A stretch of 64,000 bases of DNA from Fulvivirga ligni. Its GTDB lineage: Bacteria; Bacteroidota; Bacteroidia; Cytophagales; Cyclobacteriaceae. A model generated the notes under the pieces. That model saw nothing but the letters and a program-made list of their open reading frames with translations. It was not told the DNA's origin and searched no databases. How positions within the stretch are numbered: position 1 is the stretch's first letter; each line of letters opens with the position of its first letter. Of this stretch, positions 45,751 through 54,829 are shown piece after piece. The stretch lies in contig NZ_CP089979.1 of assembly GCF_021389935.1 (NCBI RefSeq), forward strand, positions 3,577,001-3,641,000, in the 5' to 3' direction. Made by a program: the position numbers and the translations under genes.

Positions 45751-47226
45751 ATGAAAGCAGTTAGATTGCTTATTTTTTTAATGATTATAAGTTCAGGGGC
45801 ATTTGCTCAGGATACACTGAAAGTTAATCGGTGGACACTTCCTGAGTGTATTGATTATGCCATGGGACATAACCTCAACATTCGAAGATCTATGCTTGAT
45901 CTCCAAAGTCAGGAGATTGAACTTAGGCAATCTAAATTGGCTAAGCTTCCGGATTTAAATGGTAACTCTCAATATGGGTTTAGCTGGGGTAGATCTATTG
46001 ACCCTACAACTAACCTTTTCGTTGAAAATGAGCGAATAGCCTCGGGTAGTGCTAGTTTATCAAGTAGCGTACTTCTTTTTAATGGTTTCAGGCTGAGAAA
46101 TACGGTTTATCAAAATAAGTATGCCCTTAATTCTGCTGAAGAGAATTTACAAGCCAATAAGAATGATGTTGCTCTGGGTGTTTCTAGTTACTATATCAAT
46201 GTGCTGTTTACTAAAGAATTATTAGAAAATGCTCGAAAGCAGCTAAACAGTACTGATGAGCAGGTAACTATTACTCAAAAACAAGTGGATGCGGGTGCAC
46301 TCGCCAGATCTAACTTATTGGATATTCTGGCCCAGAAGGCTACTAATGAGCTTAATATTGTTACTGCGGAAAATGATTATACTACTGCCAAAATTCAGTT
46401 GAAGCAGTTATTGCAATTACCTCCTGAAGAACAAATTGATATCGTTATTCCAGAAATCGATACTGCTTCTATTAATCCTTTAATGGATGAAACACCAATT
46501 CAAATTTATGAAACTGCTCTGAATGGATGGCCAAGCATTAAAGCTGCAGAGTATAATAGCATGAGTTCTGAGTATGCAGTTAGAGCTTCAAAAGGCTTTC
46601 TTTATCCATCACTTTCATTGAATGGAGGATTTTACACAAGATATTCTGATGCTGCAGATCAACTAAGATTTGTTCCCGATGGCGGAAATCCTGTAATTAT
46701 AGAGCAAAATCCCGTGATTGGATATATCGATGATGGTAGTCTTACAGAGGTTCGTTCGATCGATAACTTGACTAGACCTTCAGGTACTTATTATGATGGC
46801 TACTCATTTGGTGATCAGGTAGATGATAACCTTAGTAGATCAATTAATCTTAATTTAAGTATTCCTATTTTCAATGGTTTTTCGGCTAGGGCTGGTGTTC
46901 AGCGCTCAGTAATAAACCAAAAAAGAGCAGAGATTAACGAGAAGGATGTTAAATACCAGCTTTGGCAAAATATAGAGCAGGCTTATAATGATGTAGTGGC
47001 AGCTGCAAAATCATATAAAGTTTCTCAAATACAAGTAGAAGCCAGACAGGAATCATTTAGGGTGATTAAACAGAGATATGAAAACGGTGCGGCTAACTTC
47101 ACTGACTTTCAAATAGCTGAGAATCAGCTTTTTCAAGCTAATTCGGATTTGCTTAGGGCAAAATATGATTATGTATTCAAACTCAAAGTATTAGACTTTT
47201 ATCAGGGTAAAAAAATAGAATTTTAA
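45751..47226 (+). CDS. TolC-family outer-membrane efflux channel
   Basis: About 491 aa from the second ATG (45751), which gives a normal signal peptide (MKAVRLLIFLMIISSGAFA-QD); an ATG two codons earlier is also open. Two OEP repeats of long alpha-helices (about 100-215 and 325-470) with typical ITVTQKQVDAGALA-like (here ITQKQVDAGALARSNL) and QRYENGAANFTDFQIAENQLFQA segments. It is followed after 6 bases by the adaptor gene, so they are parts of one tripartite exporter; the inner-membrane pump is not adjacent. Confidence 0.92.
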   Translation: MKAVRLLIFLMIISSGAFAQDTLKVNRWTLPECIDYAMGHNLNIRRSMLDLQSQEIELRQSKLAKLPDLNGNSQYGFSWGRSIDPTTNLFVENERIASGSASLSSSVLLFNGFRLRNTVYQNKYALNSAEENLQANKNDVALGVSSYYINVLFTKELLENARKQLNSTDEQVTITQKQVDAGALARSNLLDILAQKATNELNIVTAENDYTTAKIQLKQLLQLPPEEQIDIVIPEIDTASINPLMDETPIQIYETALNGWPSIKAAEYNSMSSEYAVRASKGFLYPSLSLNGGFYTRYSDAADQLRFVPDGGNPVIIEQNPVIGYIDDGSLTEVRSIDNLTRPSGTYYDGYSFGDQVDDNLSRSINLNLSIPIFNGFSARAGVQRSVINQKRAEINEKDVKYQLWQNIEQAYNDVVAAAKSYKVSQIQVEARQESFRVIKQRYENGAANFTDFQIAENQLFQANSDLLRAKYDYVFKLKVLDFYQGKKIEF

Positions 47227-47232
47227 ATCACG

Positions 47233-48624
47233 ATGGCAAAAAGACAAAAATCAAATAAATGGATTTACTGGTTGATAGGAGGTTTCGGACTCCTGATTGT
47301 TCTGTTGGTCGCCGCAAAATCTGCGGGATTAATAGGCAAGGCCAATGAACTTGAAGTAGACGTATCCAAAGCTAAACTTGTTTCCATTACTGAAAAAGTA
47401 AGTGCTTCAGGTATGGTTCAGCCCGTGGTTGAAGTAAAACTGAGCCCTGAAGTTTCTGGTGAGTTAATAGAACTTAATGTGGAAGAAGGTGACTCAGTAA
47501 GTGAAGGACAGATCTTAGCGAAAATAAGACCTGATAATTTTGAGGCAGCGGTGGAGCAATCAGCCGCTTCTTTAAATCAGCAGAGAGCTAACCAGGCATC
47601 TTCACAAGCAGCATTGTCAAGAGCTGAGGCTACTTTCAAAAGAGCTGAGTTAGACTACCAGAGACAAGAGAAGCTATATAAAGAGCAGGTTATCTCTGAG
47701 GCAGATTGGCAATTGGCGCAGCAAAACTATGATGTGGCTAAAAATGATCTTAAGTCAGCTCAGAAGTCTTTAGAGGCGGCCAGATATATAGTAAAAAGTA
47801 GTGTGGCCTCTTTAAGTCAGACACAAGAGAACCTGAGAAGAACTACAGTTACAGCTCCTATGAGTGGTACAGTATCTAAGCTTAATGTGGAGCAAGGTGA
47901 AACGGTATTGGGAACTCAGCAGTTTCAAGGTACTGAGATCATGAGAATAGCTGATCTTAACAAAATGGAAGTAAGAGTGGATGTGAATGAGAATGACATC
48001 ATTCGTGTAGCTCTTGGAGATACTGCCATTATTGATGTAGATGCTTATTCGCACTTGGAAAAGGAATTTAAGGGCATAGTTACTTCTATTGCTAATACGG
48101 CTAATGAAAAAGCCAGTGCAGATGCGGTTACGGAGTTTGAAGTAAGAATCAGAATATTGAACTCTTCTTATGCTGATTTAGTGAAAGAAGGAAATAAGTT
48201 TCCGTTCAGACCAGGTATGACCGCTAGTGTTGATGTGATCACTAACAGTAAAAACAATGTCCTTTCTGTGCCATTATCATCGGTAACTACGAGAGATCCT
48301 AACAAGAAGAGATTTAGTGCAGATGAAGAAGGTGAAGATGATCAGCCTAAGAAAGATGAGGATACTAAGAGCAAAGTAGGAGAAGAGGTAAAAGAGGTTA
48401 TATTCGTAAATGAAGCCGGAGTAGCAAAAATGAGAGAGGTGAAAACTGGTATCAGCGATTATGATAACATCGAAATTTTAGAAGGAGTTAAAGAAGGTGA
48501 AGAGGTGATCAGTGGTCCATTCTTGGCGGTATCTAAGCGTCTTGAAGACGGTAAGAAGGTGAAGGCTAACGGAGCTGAGAAGAAGGAGAAGAAAGCCGAT
48601 AATGATGAGGAAAAGGAAGAATAA
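47233..48624 (+). CDS. HlyD/MacA-type periplasmic adaptor protein
   Basis: 463 aa. One N-terminal membrane anchor (about 10-30), barrel-sandwich/lipoyl halves (VKLSPEVSGELIELNVEEGDSVSEGQIL and TVTAPMSGTVSKLNVEQGETV), a helical hairpin about 105-200, a beta-barrel domain (DLNKMEVRVDVNENDI), and a Lys/Glu-rich stretch (about 360-385) inserted near the C-terminal domain. Links an ABC or RND pump to TolC. No pump gene follows; a terminator does, so the partner lies elsewhere. Confidence 0.92.
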   Translation: MAKRQKSNKWIYWLIGGFGLLIVLLVAAKSAGLIGKANELEVDVSKAKLVSITEKVSASGMVQPVVEVKLSPEVSGELIELNVEEGDSVSEGQILAKIRPDNFEAAVEQSAASLNQQRANQASSQAALSRAEATFKRAELDYQRQEKLYKEQVISEADWQLAQQNYDVAKNDLKSAQKSLEAARYIVKSSVASLSQTQENLRRTTVTAPMSGTVSKLNVEQGETVLGTQQFQGTEIMRIADLNKMEVRVDVNENDIIRVALGDTAIIDVDAYSHLEKEFKGIVTSIANTANEKASADAVTEFEVRIRILNSSYADLVKEGNKFPFRPGMTASVDVITNSKNNVLSVPLSSVTTRDPNKKRFSADEEGEDDQPKKDEDTKSKVGEEVKEVIFVNEAGVAKMREVKTGISDYDNIEILEGVKEGEEVISGPFLAVSKRLEDGKKVKANGAEKKEKKADNDEEKEE

Positions 48625-48650
48625 CAACTTCTGATCATAAATGAAATACA

Positions 48651-48682
48651 AAAGAGCCTGGCATGTTGTCAGGCTCTTTTTC
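48651..48682 (+). terminator. Intrinsic terminator after the adaptor gene
   Basis: A 10-bp perfect stem (48651-48660 with 48670-48679), 9-base loop and T tail. It separates the efflux genes from the glycosyltransferase pair. Confidence 0.87.
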
Positions 48683-48698
48683 GTTATTCTGGAATTAG

Positions 48699-48729
48699 TT
48701 AGAAAGATAATTCCATTGTGCTATTTTTG
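48699..48729 (+). promoter_or_regulatory. Possible promoter of the glycosyltransferase pair
   Basis: TATTTTTG at 48722-48729 matches TAnnTTTG exactly; the -33 element is only TTA (48699-48701, 20 bases upstream). Transcription would start near 48736, about 11 bases before the ATG at 48747. The weak -33 lowers confidence. Confidence 0.4.
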
Positions 48730-48746
48730 TTTTTTTGAAAAAGTAA

Positions 48747-49526
48747 ATGATTCACAATTTGGGAAACCCAGTGAAAATATCTGGAGTCATAATTACCTAC
48801 AATGAGGAGCGGAATATAGCCGCCTGCATCGATTCAATGCAGGATGTGGTGGATGAGATTGTAGTTGTAGATTCACTAAGTACAGACAATACCGTTGCCA
48901 TAGCTGAGAAATATGGAGCGAAAATTATAAGCCATGCTTTTGATGGCCATATTCAGCAAAAGAACTTTGCCATGAAACAGGCTTCGAATGACATTATTCT
49001 TTCATTGGATGCTGATGAGCGAGTTTCTGAAGATATGAAAGCTTCCATTTTAAAGGTAAAGAATAGTTGGGATGCCGATGGCTATGTGTTTAACCGGTTG
49101 AATAACTATTGCGGCGCATGGCTTAAATATTCATGGTATCCGGATAAGAAGCTGAGACTTTGGGATAGAACAAAAGGGCAATGGGGAGGAACTAATCCTC
49201 ATGATAAGGTGATTGTAGAAGGGAAGATTAAAAAACTCAAAGGAGATATCCTTCATTATGCCTATGAGAATCTTGAGGAGCATTATGAGCAGATCAAAAA
49301 GTTTGCAATTATTGCTGCACATGCTAAGTATGAAAAAGGAAAAAATGCCAATTTTGTGCTGCAAGTAATATTTAGTCCGCTCTATAAATTCTTCAGAAAG
49401 TATATTTTGAGGTTAGGATTTTTAGATGGCTATTATGGATTTATCTTCAGCGGTTTAACTTCATATTTAAACTTTATGAAGTATCTCAGATTATGGGAGC
49501 TGAATAGAAACGCTAAACGAAAATGA
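48747..49526 (+). CDS. Family 2 glycosyltransferase (lipopolysaccharide core type)
   Basis: 259 aa GT-A fold enzyme. ISGVIITYNEERNIAACIDSM at the N-terminus, IVVVDSLSTDNT, and SLDADERVS (the DxD-type metal motif) are the GT2 core. The C-terminal half with WYPDKKLRLWDR and LHYAYENLEEHYEQIKKFA is that of WaaE-like glycosyltransferases of LPS inner core. It overlaps the next gt gene by 4 bases (ATGA). Confidence 0.88.
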   Translation: MIHNLGNPVKISGVIITYNEERNIAACIDSMQDVVDEIVVVDSLSTDNTVAIAEKYGAKIISHAFDGHIQQKNFAMKQASNDIILSLDADERVSEDMKASILKVKNSWDADGYVFNRLNNYCGAWLKYSWYPDKKLRLWDRTKGQWGGTNPHDKVIVEGKIKKLKGDILHYAYENLEEHYEQIKKFAIIAAHAKYEKGKNANFVLQVIFSPLYKFFRKYILRLGFLDGYYGFIFSGLTSYLNFMKYLRLWELNRNAKRK

Positions 49527-50353
49527 TACAGGATAAGAAAATATCAGTAATAATGGCCACTTACAATATGCCGGAGTGGTTGGAAAAGGTGCTTTGGGGC
49601 TATGAAAATCAGACTTTTAAGCACTTCGAAGTCATTATAGCTGATGATGGTAGTGGAGAAGATACTCGTGAAATAATTGAGCGTTTTAAAAAGGAATCGG
49701 CCCTCGATATCGTGCATCTATGGCATGAAGATCAGGGTTATAGAAGACAAACTATTCTTAATGTAGCCATTCAGAAGGCAAAGTATGACTACATCCTTTT
49801 CACTGATGGTGACTGCATACCGAGAGCTGATTTTGTGGAAACACATGCTATTTATATGGAAAAAGGCCGTTTCCTTTCCGGTGGCTATTGTAAACTATCC
49901 ATGGATGTAAGCAAGGCCATTACCAGAGATGATGTGAATAGCCAAAGATGTTTTGATATTGATTGGCTGAAGAGTCAGGGTTTTCAGGGTACATCTCAAT
50001 TTAGGAAATTAGGAGCTCAAGGAAAATGGGCTAATTTTCTTGATTTCGTAACTCCTGCCAATGCCTCATTCAACAATTGTAATAGCTCGGCTTATAAAGC
50101 GGACTTACTTCATATTAATGGTTATGATGAAAGAATGCGTTATGGAGGGCCAGACCGTGAAATAGGTGAGAGGCTTGAAAACTATGGTGTGAAAGGCAAG
50201 CAGATCAGGCACCGTGCCATCTGTGTGCATCTTGATCATGCCAGAGGATATAAAACAAAAGAATCTTTAGAAGCTAACCTGGCTATTAGAAAGAATACCC
50301 GAAAGAATAAGGTTGTGAAAACATCTTATGGAATCGGTCAGAAAGAAGATTAA
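49523..50353 (+). CDS. Family 2 glycosyltransferase with galactosyltransferase-like C-terminal domain
   Basis: 276 aa. GT2 N-terminal domain (ISVIMATYNMPEWLEKVLWGY; DGDCIPR as the DxD motif) plus a C-terminal Glyco_transf_7C-like part with NNCNSSAYKADLLHINGYDERMRYGGPDREIGERL, as in chondroitin-polymerase-type enzymes. Second gene of the pair; likely adds a sugar to surface glycan or LPS. A terminator follows. Confidence 0.88.
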   Translation: MIQDKKISVIMATYNMPEWLEKVLWGYENQTFKHFEVIIADDGSGEDTREIIERFKKESALDIVHLWHEDQGYRRQTILNVAIQKAKYDYILFTDGDCIPRADFVETHAIYMEKGRFLSGGYCKLSMDVSKAITRDDVNSQRCFDIDWLKSQGFQGTSQFRKLGAQGKWANFLDFVTPANASFNNCNSSAYKADLLHINGYDERMRYGGPDREIGERLENYGVKGKQIRHRAICVHLDHARGYKTKESLEANLAIRKNTRKNKVVKTSYGIGQKED

Positions 50354-50356
50354 AAT

Positions 50357-50386
50357 TTAGCCTGTTCATTGAACAGGCTTTTTTTA
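50357..50386. terminator. Bidirectional intrinsic terminator
   Basis: A 9-bp stem (50359-50367 with 50371-50379), 3-base loop and T tract on the plus side, with A-rich bases before the stem that give a T tract on the other strand. It sits between convergent gene runs. Confidence 0.8.
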
Positions 50387-50388
50387 TA

Positions 50389-51315
50389 TCACTTCTGTAG
50401 CCAAGCAAAAAGCTCCATGAGCCAGGCAATGCCGATATGAATTAGCACACCTCCGAAAATACTTCGGCTTTCCAGGGCAATTACTCCTAAAATATAGCCT
50501 CCAAATATTGAGCTTATGGCTTCACCTTCAGGCTTTCCAAAATGATAGAAACAATAAGTAACTACCATTGGTATAACCACATTTCTACCACAGATGGAGC
50601 ACAAAGCCAAAATCATGAATCCGCGGTACATCAACTCAATGGTAAGGAAGTTCCAGCCATATGCCAGTTCATAAATTATGGCAGGCACCCATTCTGGAGT
50701 GCCTAATATTTTATAAGCCTGATTATCTTTATAGAGCGGGTAATAATTGGAGAAGTTATCTATGAATGAAGCTGCACCAATTAATGGAATCATCACAGCC
50801 AGCATAAACAGATAGGTTCTATAATCAAAACCTTTCACAGTCAAGCCGTAGAAGCTTTTTTGTTGCTTATCGTAATACTTGTAGAATAAGATTAGCGGAA
50901 TAATGGTGGTGATAATATTCACCAGGTTTTTAGCTACTTTGCTGGCCCAGTAATAGACTCTTATGTCTACCACTTCTTTTAAAATGATATTATGGTAATG
51001 GAAAGCGGTATCAATGGCTAATATGGCCAATATCAACAGGGTCTTTATCCAATACTCTGGGCTTTTGAAAATATGCCATTGATTTTTAAAGTAGGCCATA
51101 ATTACGGTGGCCGAGTAATAGGCGAAGCAGTAGAAAAGGAAATAATAAAATAGCCTTATACTTTTGCCATAATAGCTATCTAAAACGGAATCTTCAAAAT
51201 CATAGTAGTAATTCACTGACATTGTGAATGTCAGAAATGCAGCTATGGTAAGGTAGTATGACCATTGAAAATCTTCCCTAAGGTGTCCCTTCAGGTATTT
51301 AATAATCTGTTTCAA
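50389..51315 (-). CDS. CPBP/CAAX-type intramembrane protease homologue
   Basis: 308 aa with about eight membrane helices. The C-terminal half has the CPBP pattern: TIELMYRGFM (the usual EExxxR motif, but the first Glu is Ile), FYHFGKP (conserved His) and VLIHIGIAWLME (second His). One of the glutamates is missing, so activity as a protease is uncertain. The start codon is TTG one base after the Maf stop; no ATG or GTG lies closer to the conserved start. Last gene of the accC-DUF1015-maf run. Confidence 0.75.
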   Translation of the reverse strand: MKQIIKYLKGHLREDFQWSYYLTIAAFLTFTMSVNYYYDFEDSVLDSYYGKSIRLFYYFLFYCFAYYSATVIMAYFKNQWHIFKSPEYWIKTLLILAILAIDTAFHYHNIILKEVVDIRVYYWASKVAKNLVNIITTIIPLILFYKYYDKQQKSFYGLTVKGFDYRTYLFMLAVMIPLIGAASFIDNFSNYYPLYKDNQAYKILGTPEWVPAIIYELAYGWNFLTIELMYRGFMILALCSICGRNVVIPMVVTYCFYHFGKPEGEAISSIFGGYILGVIALESRSIFGGVLIHIGIAWLMELFAWLQK

Positions 51316-51316
51316 A

Positions 51317-51892
51317 CTACTGAAAATTGTTGATTAAGATATCATAAACTTTATGAACAGGGAGGCCTGCCACATTGTAAAAAGAGCCGCTCATAGCTGT
51401 CACGCCAGTCATACCAATCCACTCCTGTATACCATAGGCACCTGCTTTATCATATGGTTTGTAATTCGTGATGTAATAGTCTATTTCATCCTTAGAGAAC
51501 GTTTTGAAAGTGATCTCTGTAGTATCTGAAATAATATGCTTTTGACTTTTGTCTGCAATACAGACCCCAGAACAAACCAAATGAGTTCTGCCAGACATTA
51601 GTTCGATCATTTCAAAGGCCTCATTATAGTCGGCGGGTTTTCCTAAAACTTGTTCATCTACAATAACCACTGTATCTGCGGTGAGCAAGATTTCATTATC
51701 CAGTTCTGGTAAGAAAGCATCTGCCTTTTTCTGAGCTAAAAAAGGGGCCACCTCAATGGCAGCCAGGTCAGCAGGATAGTCCTCATTGACATCTTTAGTT
51801 CTGATTTCAAAATCGAAACCAGCGGCTTTCAGTAGTTGCTGCCTTCTGGGTGACTTAGAAGCAAGAATTAATGGACTGTATAAATTCATCAT
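51317..51892 (-). CDS. Maf-like nucleoside-triphosphate pyrophosphatase
   Basis: 191 aa. LASKSPRRQQLLKAAG is the Maf signature (residues 10-25). Also DTVVIVDEQVLGKPADYNEAFEMI and GAYGIQEW.GM (conserved Lys/Gln region). Hydrolyses non-canonical or methylated dNTP/UTP to monophosphate. It overlaps the DUF1015 gene by 38 bases, an unusually long overlap for a conserved pair. Confidence 0.93.
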   Translation of the reverse strand: MMNLYSPLILASKSPRRQQLLKAAGFDFEIRTKDVNEDYPADLAAIEVAPFLAQKKADAFLPELDNEILLTADTVVIVDEQVLGKPADYNEAFEMIELMSGRTHLVCSGVCIADKSQKHIISDTTEITFKTFSKDEIDYYITNYKPYDKAGAYGIQEWIGMTGVTAMSGSFYNVAGLPVHKVYDILINNFQ

Positions 51893-53156
51893 CTTTAATA
51901 GAGCTAAATAAAAAACCGCAAATCACTTTAGGGTAGAAGTAAGTAGATTTTTGAGGCATAGTTTTACCACTATAGCAAACCTGTTTCACATCATCCATAG
52001 ATACCTCATTGGTTATAATGGCCATCTGAGCTTCTCCGGTGATTACCTGTGTCAGGCAATCGCCCATACTTCTGTCAAAATTAATATGCTCGGAAGACCT
52101 TTGGTCTTTTCCTTTAATTCCTAATATTTTATCAATAATGAAATAGTGCATTACGGTCAGGTCAAGCTTTTTTACTTGCTCTGGAAAATCCCACGGGTTG
52201 CTATCAAGTACTTCCGGTTTAAGGCGCACTTTATAGGCATTTTCTTTGAAGATAAGACCAAAAGCCCACGGTTTACCCAAAATAACCTCATGAATGGTGT
52301 GCGCTTCTTCTACCGGCTTAATGGTACAATCGGCCGCTATCTTTTTCATGATTTCCTCTTCATCAAAATCTGATAAACCTTTGATGACCCTGTGAGTGGG
52401 TAGAATTCTTAAATCATCAGACTCAGTATTGGTGAGGAACATCATGTGGTAGTTATAACCTTCCTGACCAGTGTGATTAGGATTGTTTTTAGTCTGACTC
52501 TTTCTGTATTCTAAGGAGCCTTCATACCTATGATGTCCGTCCGCAAGGATAATCTGCTTTTCCTTAATCACTTCCAGAAATCTGCTGATAACTTTTGCAT
52601 CATGGATAACACTTAAAACATCTCTAACTCCCTGATAATCTTCAGTTTCATAGAGAGGGTTTTTCATGCTTTCGTCCATATATTGCTCTAGCTCAAAAGT
52701 CTCATCGGTATATAGACCATGAGTAGGGCTTACATTAAGCTCGGTGTTTTTTAACAGTTCAATTCTATCATTTACCGCTTTTGGGATGGTGTTTTCATGC
52801 CTAAGGATTACATTTTCATCCCAATCATATGCCTTGATGTTACAGATAAAACCTTTCCTGCAGTATTTTCTTTGACTTCCAGGTAATGAGAAATGTTGGT
52901 AATAAACATAAATACCTTGTAGAGCATCTTGCTGAATGATGCCATCTGATTTCCACTGCTGCAACCTTAGTGCTGCAGCTTCTGCGGCATTATCTTCACC
53001 GGGAACGGAGAGATGAATACTATTAAGCGGATTGTTGTATAGCTTTTTTCTTTGTTTTTCTGATACTACATCAAAAAGAGGGGAGGTAAGATCTTCTATT
53101 TGAGTAATTAGTTCCGTATTATACCTCCAGGCCTTAAACGGTTTTATTTCTGCCAT
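51855..53156 (-). CDS. DUF1015 family protein
   Basis: 433 aa cytosolic protein of unknown function. Family marks are IKPFKAWRYN at the N-terminus, the central ILADGHHRYEGSLEYRK segment and the C-terminal QKSTYFYPKVICGFLFSSI. Members are often next to serine-pathway or maf genes. Here it lies between accC (6 bases upstream) and maf (38-base overlap). No reaction is known to me for this family. Confidence 0.88.
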   Translation of the reverse strand: MAEIKPFKAWRYNTELITQIEDLTSPLFDVVSEKQRKKLYNNPLNSIHLSVPGEDNAAEAAALRLQQWKSDGIIQQDALQGIYVYYQHFSLPGSQRKYCRKGFICNIKAYDWDENVILRHENTIPKAVNDRIELLKNTELNVSPTHGLYTDETFELEQYMDESMKNPLYETEDYQGVRDVLSVIHDAKVISRFLEVIKEKQIILADGHHRYEGSLEYRKSQTKNNPNHTGQEGYNYHMMFLTNTESDDLRILPTHRVIKGLSDFDEEEIMKKIAADCTIKPVEEAHTIHEVILGKPWAFGLIFKENAYKVRLKPEVLDSNPWDFPEQVKKLDLTVMHYFIIDKILGIKGKDQRSSEHINFDRSMGDCLTQVITGEAQMAIITNEVSMDDVKQVCYSGKTMPQKSTYFYPKVICGFLFSSIKDDEFIQSINSCF

Positions 53157-53162
53157 ACTATC

Positions 53163-54665
53163 TTAATAATTTCTAGCTCTGCTTTTCCATTTGCTCTTTG
53201 TGGCAGAGGTAGAGACATGTTCTTGCTGATTACTTTTTTTGTTTTGTTCTATAAGCACAGTGGCAAATACAGCGGCAATTTGTTCTGCTTTTTCATCAGT
53301 ATGGGCAGTGAGTACATCAGGTGTGAAATGTTGATCAACAAATTTAGTATCAAACTTACCTGAGGTGAACTCGTCATGTTTTAATACATACTTACAAAAC
53401 TGAAGCGTGGTCTCAATGCCTGAAATTTCGTACTCATCTATAGCTCTGATCATTCGTTGAATAGCCTTATCACGGTCTTCATCAAAAGTAATCAGTTTGG
53501 CAATCATTGGATCGTAATAAATGGGCACTTGCATGCCTTCTTCAAAACCATCATCTACACGTACTCCAGGTCCTTGAGGTCTCTTATATATATTAAGGCG
53601 TCCTATGTCTGGCAAGAAATTGTTTTTAGGATCTTCCGCATATACTCTTACTTCTACGGCGTGTCCGTTTATGCTAAGATCTTCCTGTTTAAAACTTAGC
53701 GCCTGGCCTTCAGCAATTTTTATTTGTTCTTTTACCAAATCTAAGCCCGTAATCTGTTCTGTAACAGGGTGTTCTACCTGAAGTCTGGTGTTCATTTCCA
53801 GGAAGTAGAAATTAAGTTTATCATCTACAATAAACTCTACGGTACCAGCCCCGGTATAATTACAGGACTTAGCCACATTCACAGCGGCCTCGCCCATTTC
53901 TTTTCTTTTCTCTTCGGTAAGAATGGCAGAAGGTGCCTCTTCTATTACTTTTTGATGTCTTCTTTGTATGGAGCACTCTCTTTCAAAAAGGTGCACAATA
54001 TTGCCATGAGAATCACCTAATATTTGAAACTCTATGTGCTTAGGTGAAGTCACGAATTTTTCTATAAATACGGCGCCATCACCAAAAGCTGACTTAGCTT
54101 CACTGATGGCACGATCCATCTGCTCTTCAAAATCTGCCTCTTTCTCTACTATTCTCATACCTTTACCACCACCACCGGCACTGGCTTTTATAAGAATAGG
54201 ATACCCAATCTCCTGAGCTATCTTCTTAGCTTCAGGTATATCATCAATGGCTTTTTCTGTTCCCGGTACCAATGGCACATCAAACTTAGCTACGGCTGCC
54301 TTCGCCGCCAGTTTGCTACCCATGGTTTCAATGGCTTCCGGAGACGGCCCTATGAAAATAAGACCTTCTTCTTTTACTCGCTGAGCAAAAGCAGCATTCT
54401 CAGATAGGAATCCATAGCCCGGATGTATGGCATCTACGTTCAGTTTTTTACAAACTTCAATAATTTTATCTATCTGAAGATACGATTGTGCAGAGGGTGG
54501 CGGACCTATCAAAACAGCCTCATCTGCCTGCCTTACATGCAGGGCATTTCTGTCTGCTTCACTGAACACTGCAACAGTGCTAATGCCCATTTCCTGAGCA
54601 GAACGAATGATTCTTAAGGCAATTTCACCTCTGTTGGCAACGAGTATTTTTTTTATAGATGACAT
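53163..54665 (-). CDS. accC: Biotin carboxylase (acetyl-/acyl-CoA carboxylase subunit)
   Basis: 500 aa ATP-grasp enzyme. N-terminal biotin-carboxylase domain (KILVANRGEIALRIIRSAQEMG), ATP loop ASAGGGGKGMRIV, catalytic MNTRLQVEHPVTE and the C-terminal domain with VEVRVYAEDP. The last about 50 residues form a Ser/Lys-rich tail beyond the usual end (about 450 aa), as in acyl-CoA carboxylase (PccA-like) subunits of Bacteroidota. It carboxylates biotin on a separate carrier protein, not encoded here. Confidence 0.93.
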   Translation of the reverse strand: MSSIKKILVANRGEIALRIIRSAQEMGISTVAVFSEADRNALHVRQADEAVLIGPPPSAQSYLQIDKIIEVCKKLNVDAIHPGYGFLSENAAFAQRVKEEGLIFIGPSPEAIETMGSKLAAKAAVAKFDVPLVPGTEKAIDDIPEAKKIAQEIGYPILIKASAGGGGKGMRIVEKEADFEEQMDRAISEAKSAFGDGAVFIEKFVTSPKHIEFQILGDSHGNIVHLFERECSIQRRHQKVIEEAPSAILTEEKRKEMGEAAVNVAKSCNYTGAGTVEFIVDDKLNFYFLEMNTRLQVEHPVTEQITGLDLVKEQIKIAEGQALSFKQEDLSINGHAVEVRVYAEDPKNNFLPDIGRLNIYKRPQGPGVRVDDGFEEGMQVPIYYDPMIAKLITFDEDRDKAIQRMIRAIDEYEISGIETTLQFCKYVLKHDEFTSGKFDTKFVDQHFTPDVLTAHTDEKAEQIAAVFATVLIEQNKKSNQQEHVSTSATKSKWKSRARNY

Positions 54666-54749
54666 AGAAAACCGGGTATTGGTATATCACAATGCTACTT
54701 AAATATTTGCTATTTTCTAAATGCAGATTTAATTAAATAAACCTACACT

Positions 54750-54780
54750 TTTGAGAAGATGCTTATTAGTCTTAGATTTG
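54750..54780 (+). promoter_or_regulatory. Promoter of the alpha-oxoamine synthase gene
   Basis: TTTG at 54750-54753, 19 bases, then TAGATTTG at 54773-54780. Both elements match the Bacteroidota consensus. Transcription would start near 54787, giving a leader of about 43 bases before the GTG at 54830. Confidence 0.78.
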
Positions 54781-54829
54781 TGTGCTTTTTTGAAAGAATC
54801 GAACGTTTTAGAATAAAATACAAAGAGTA

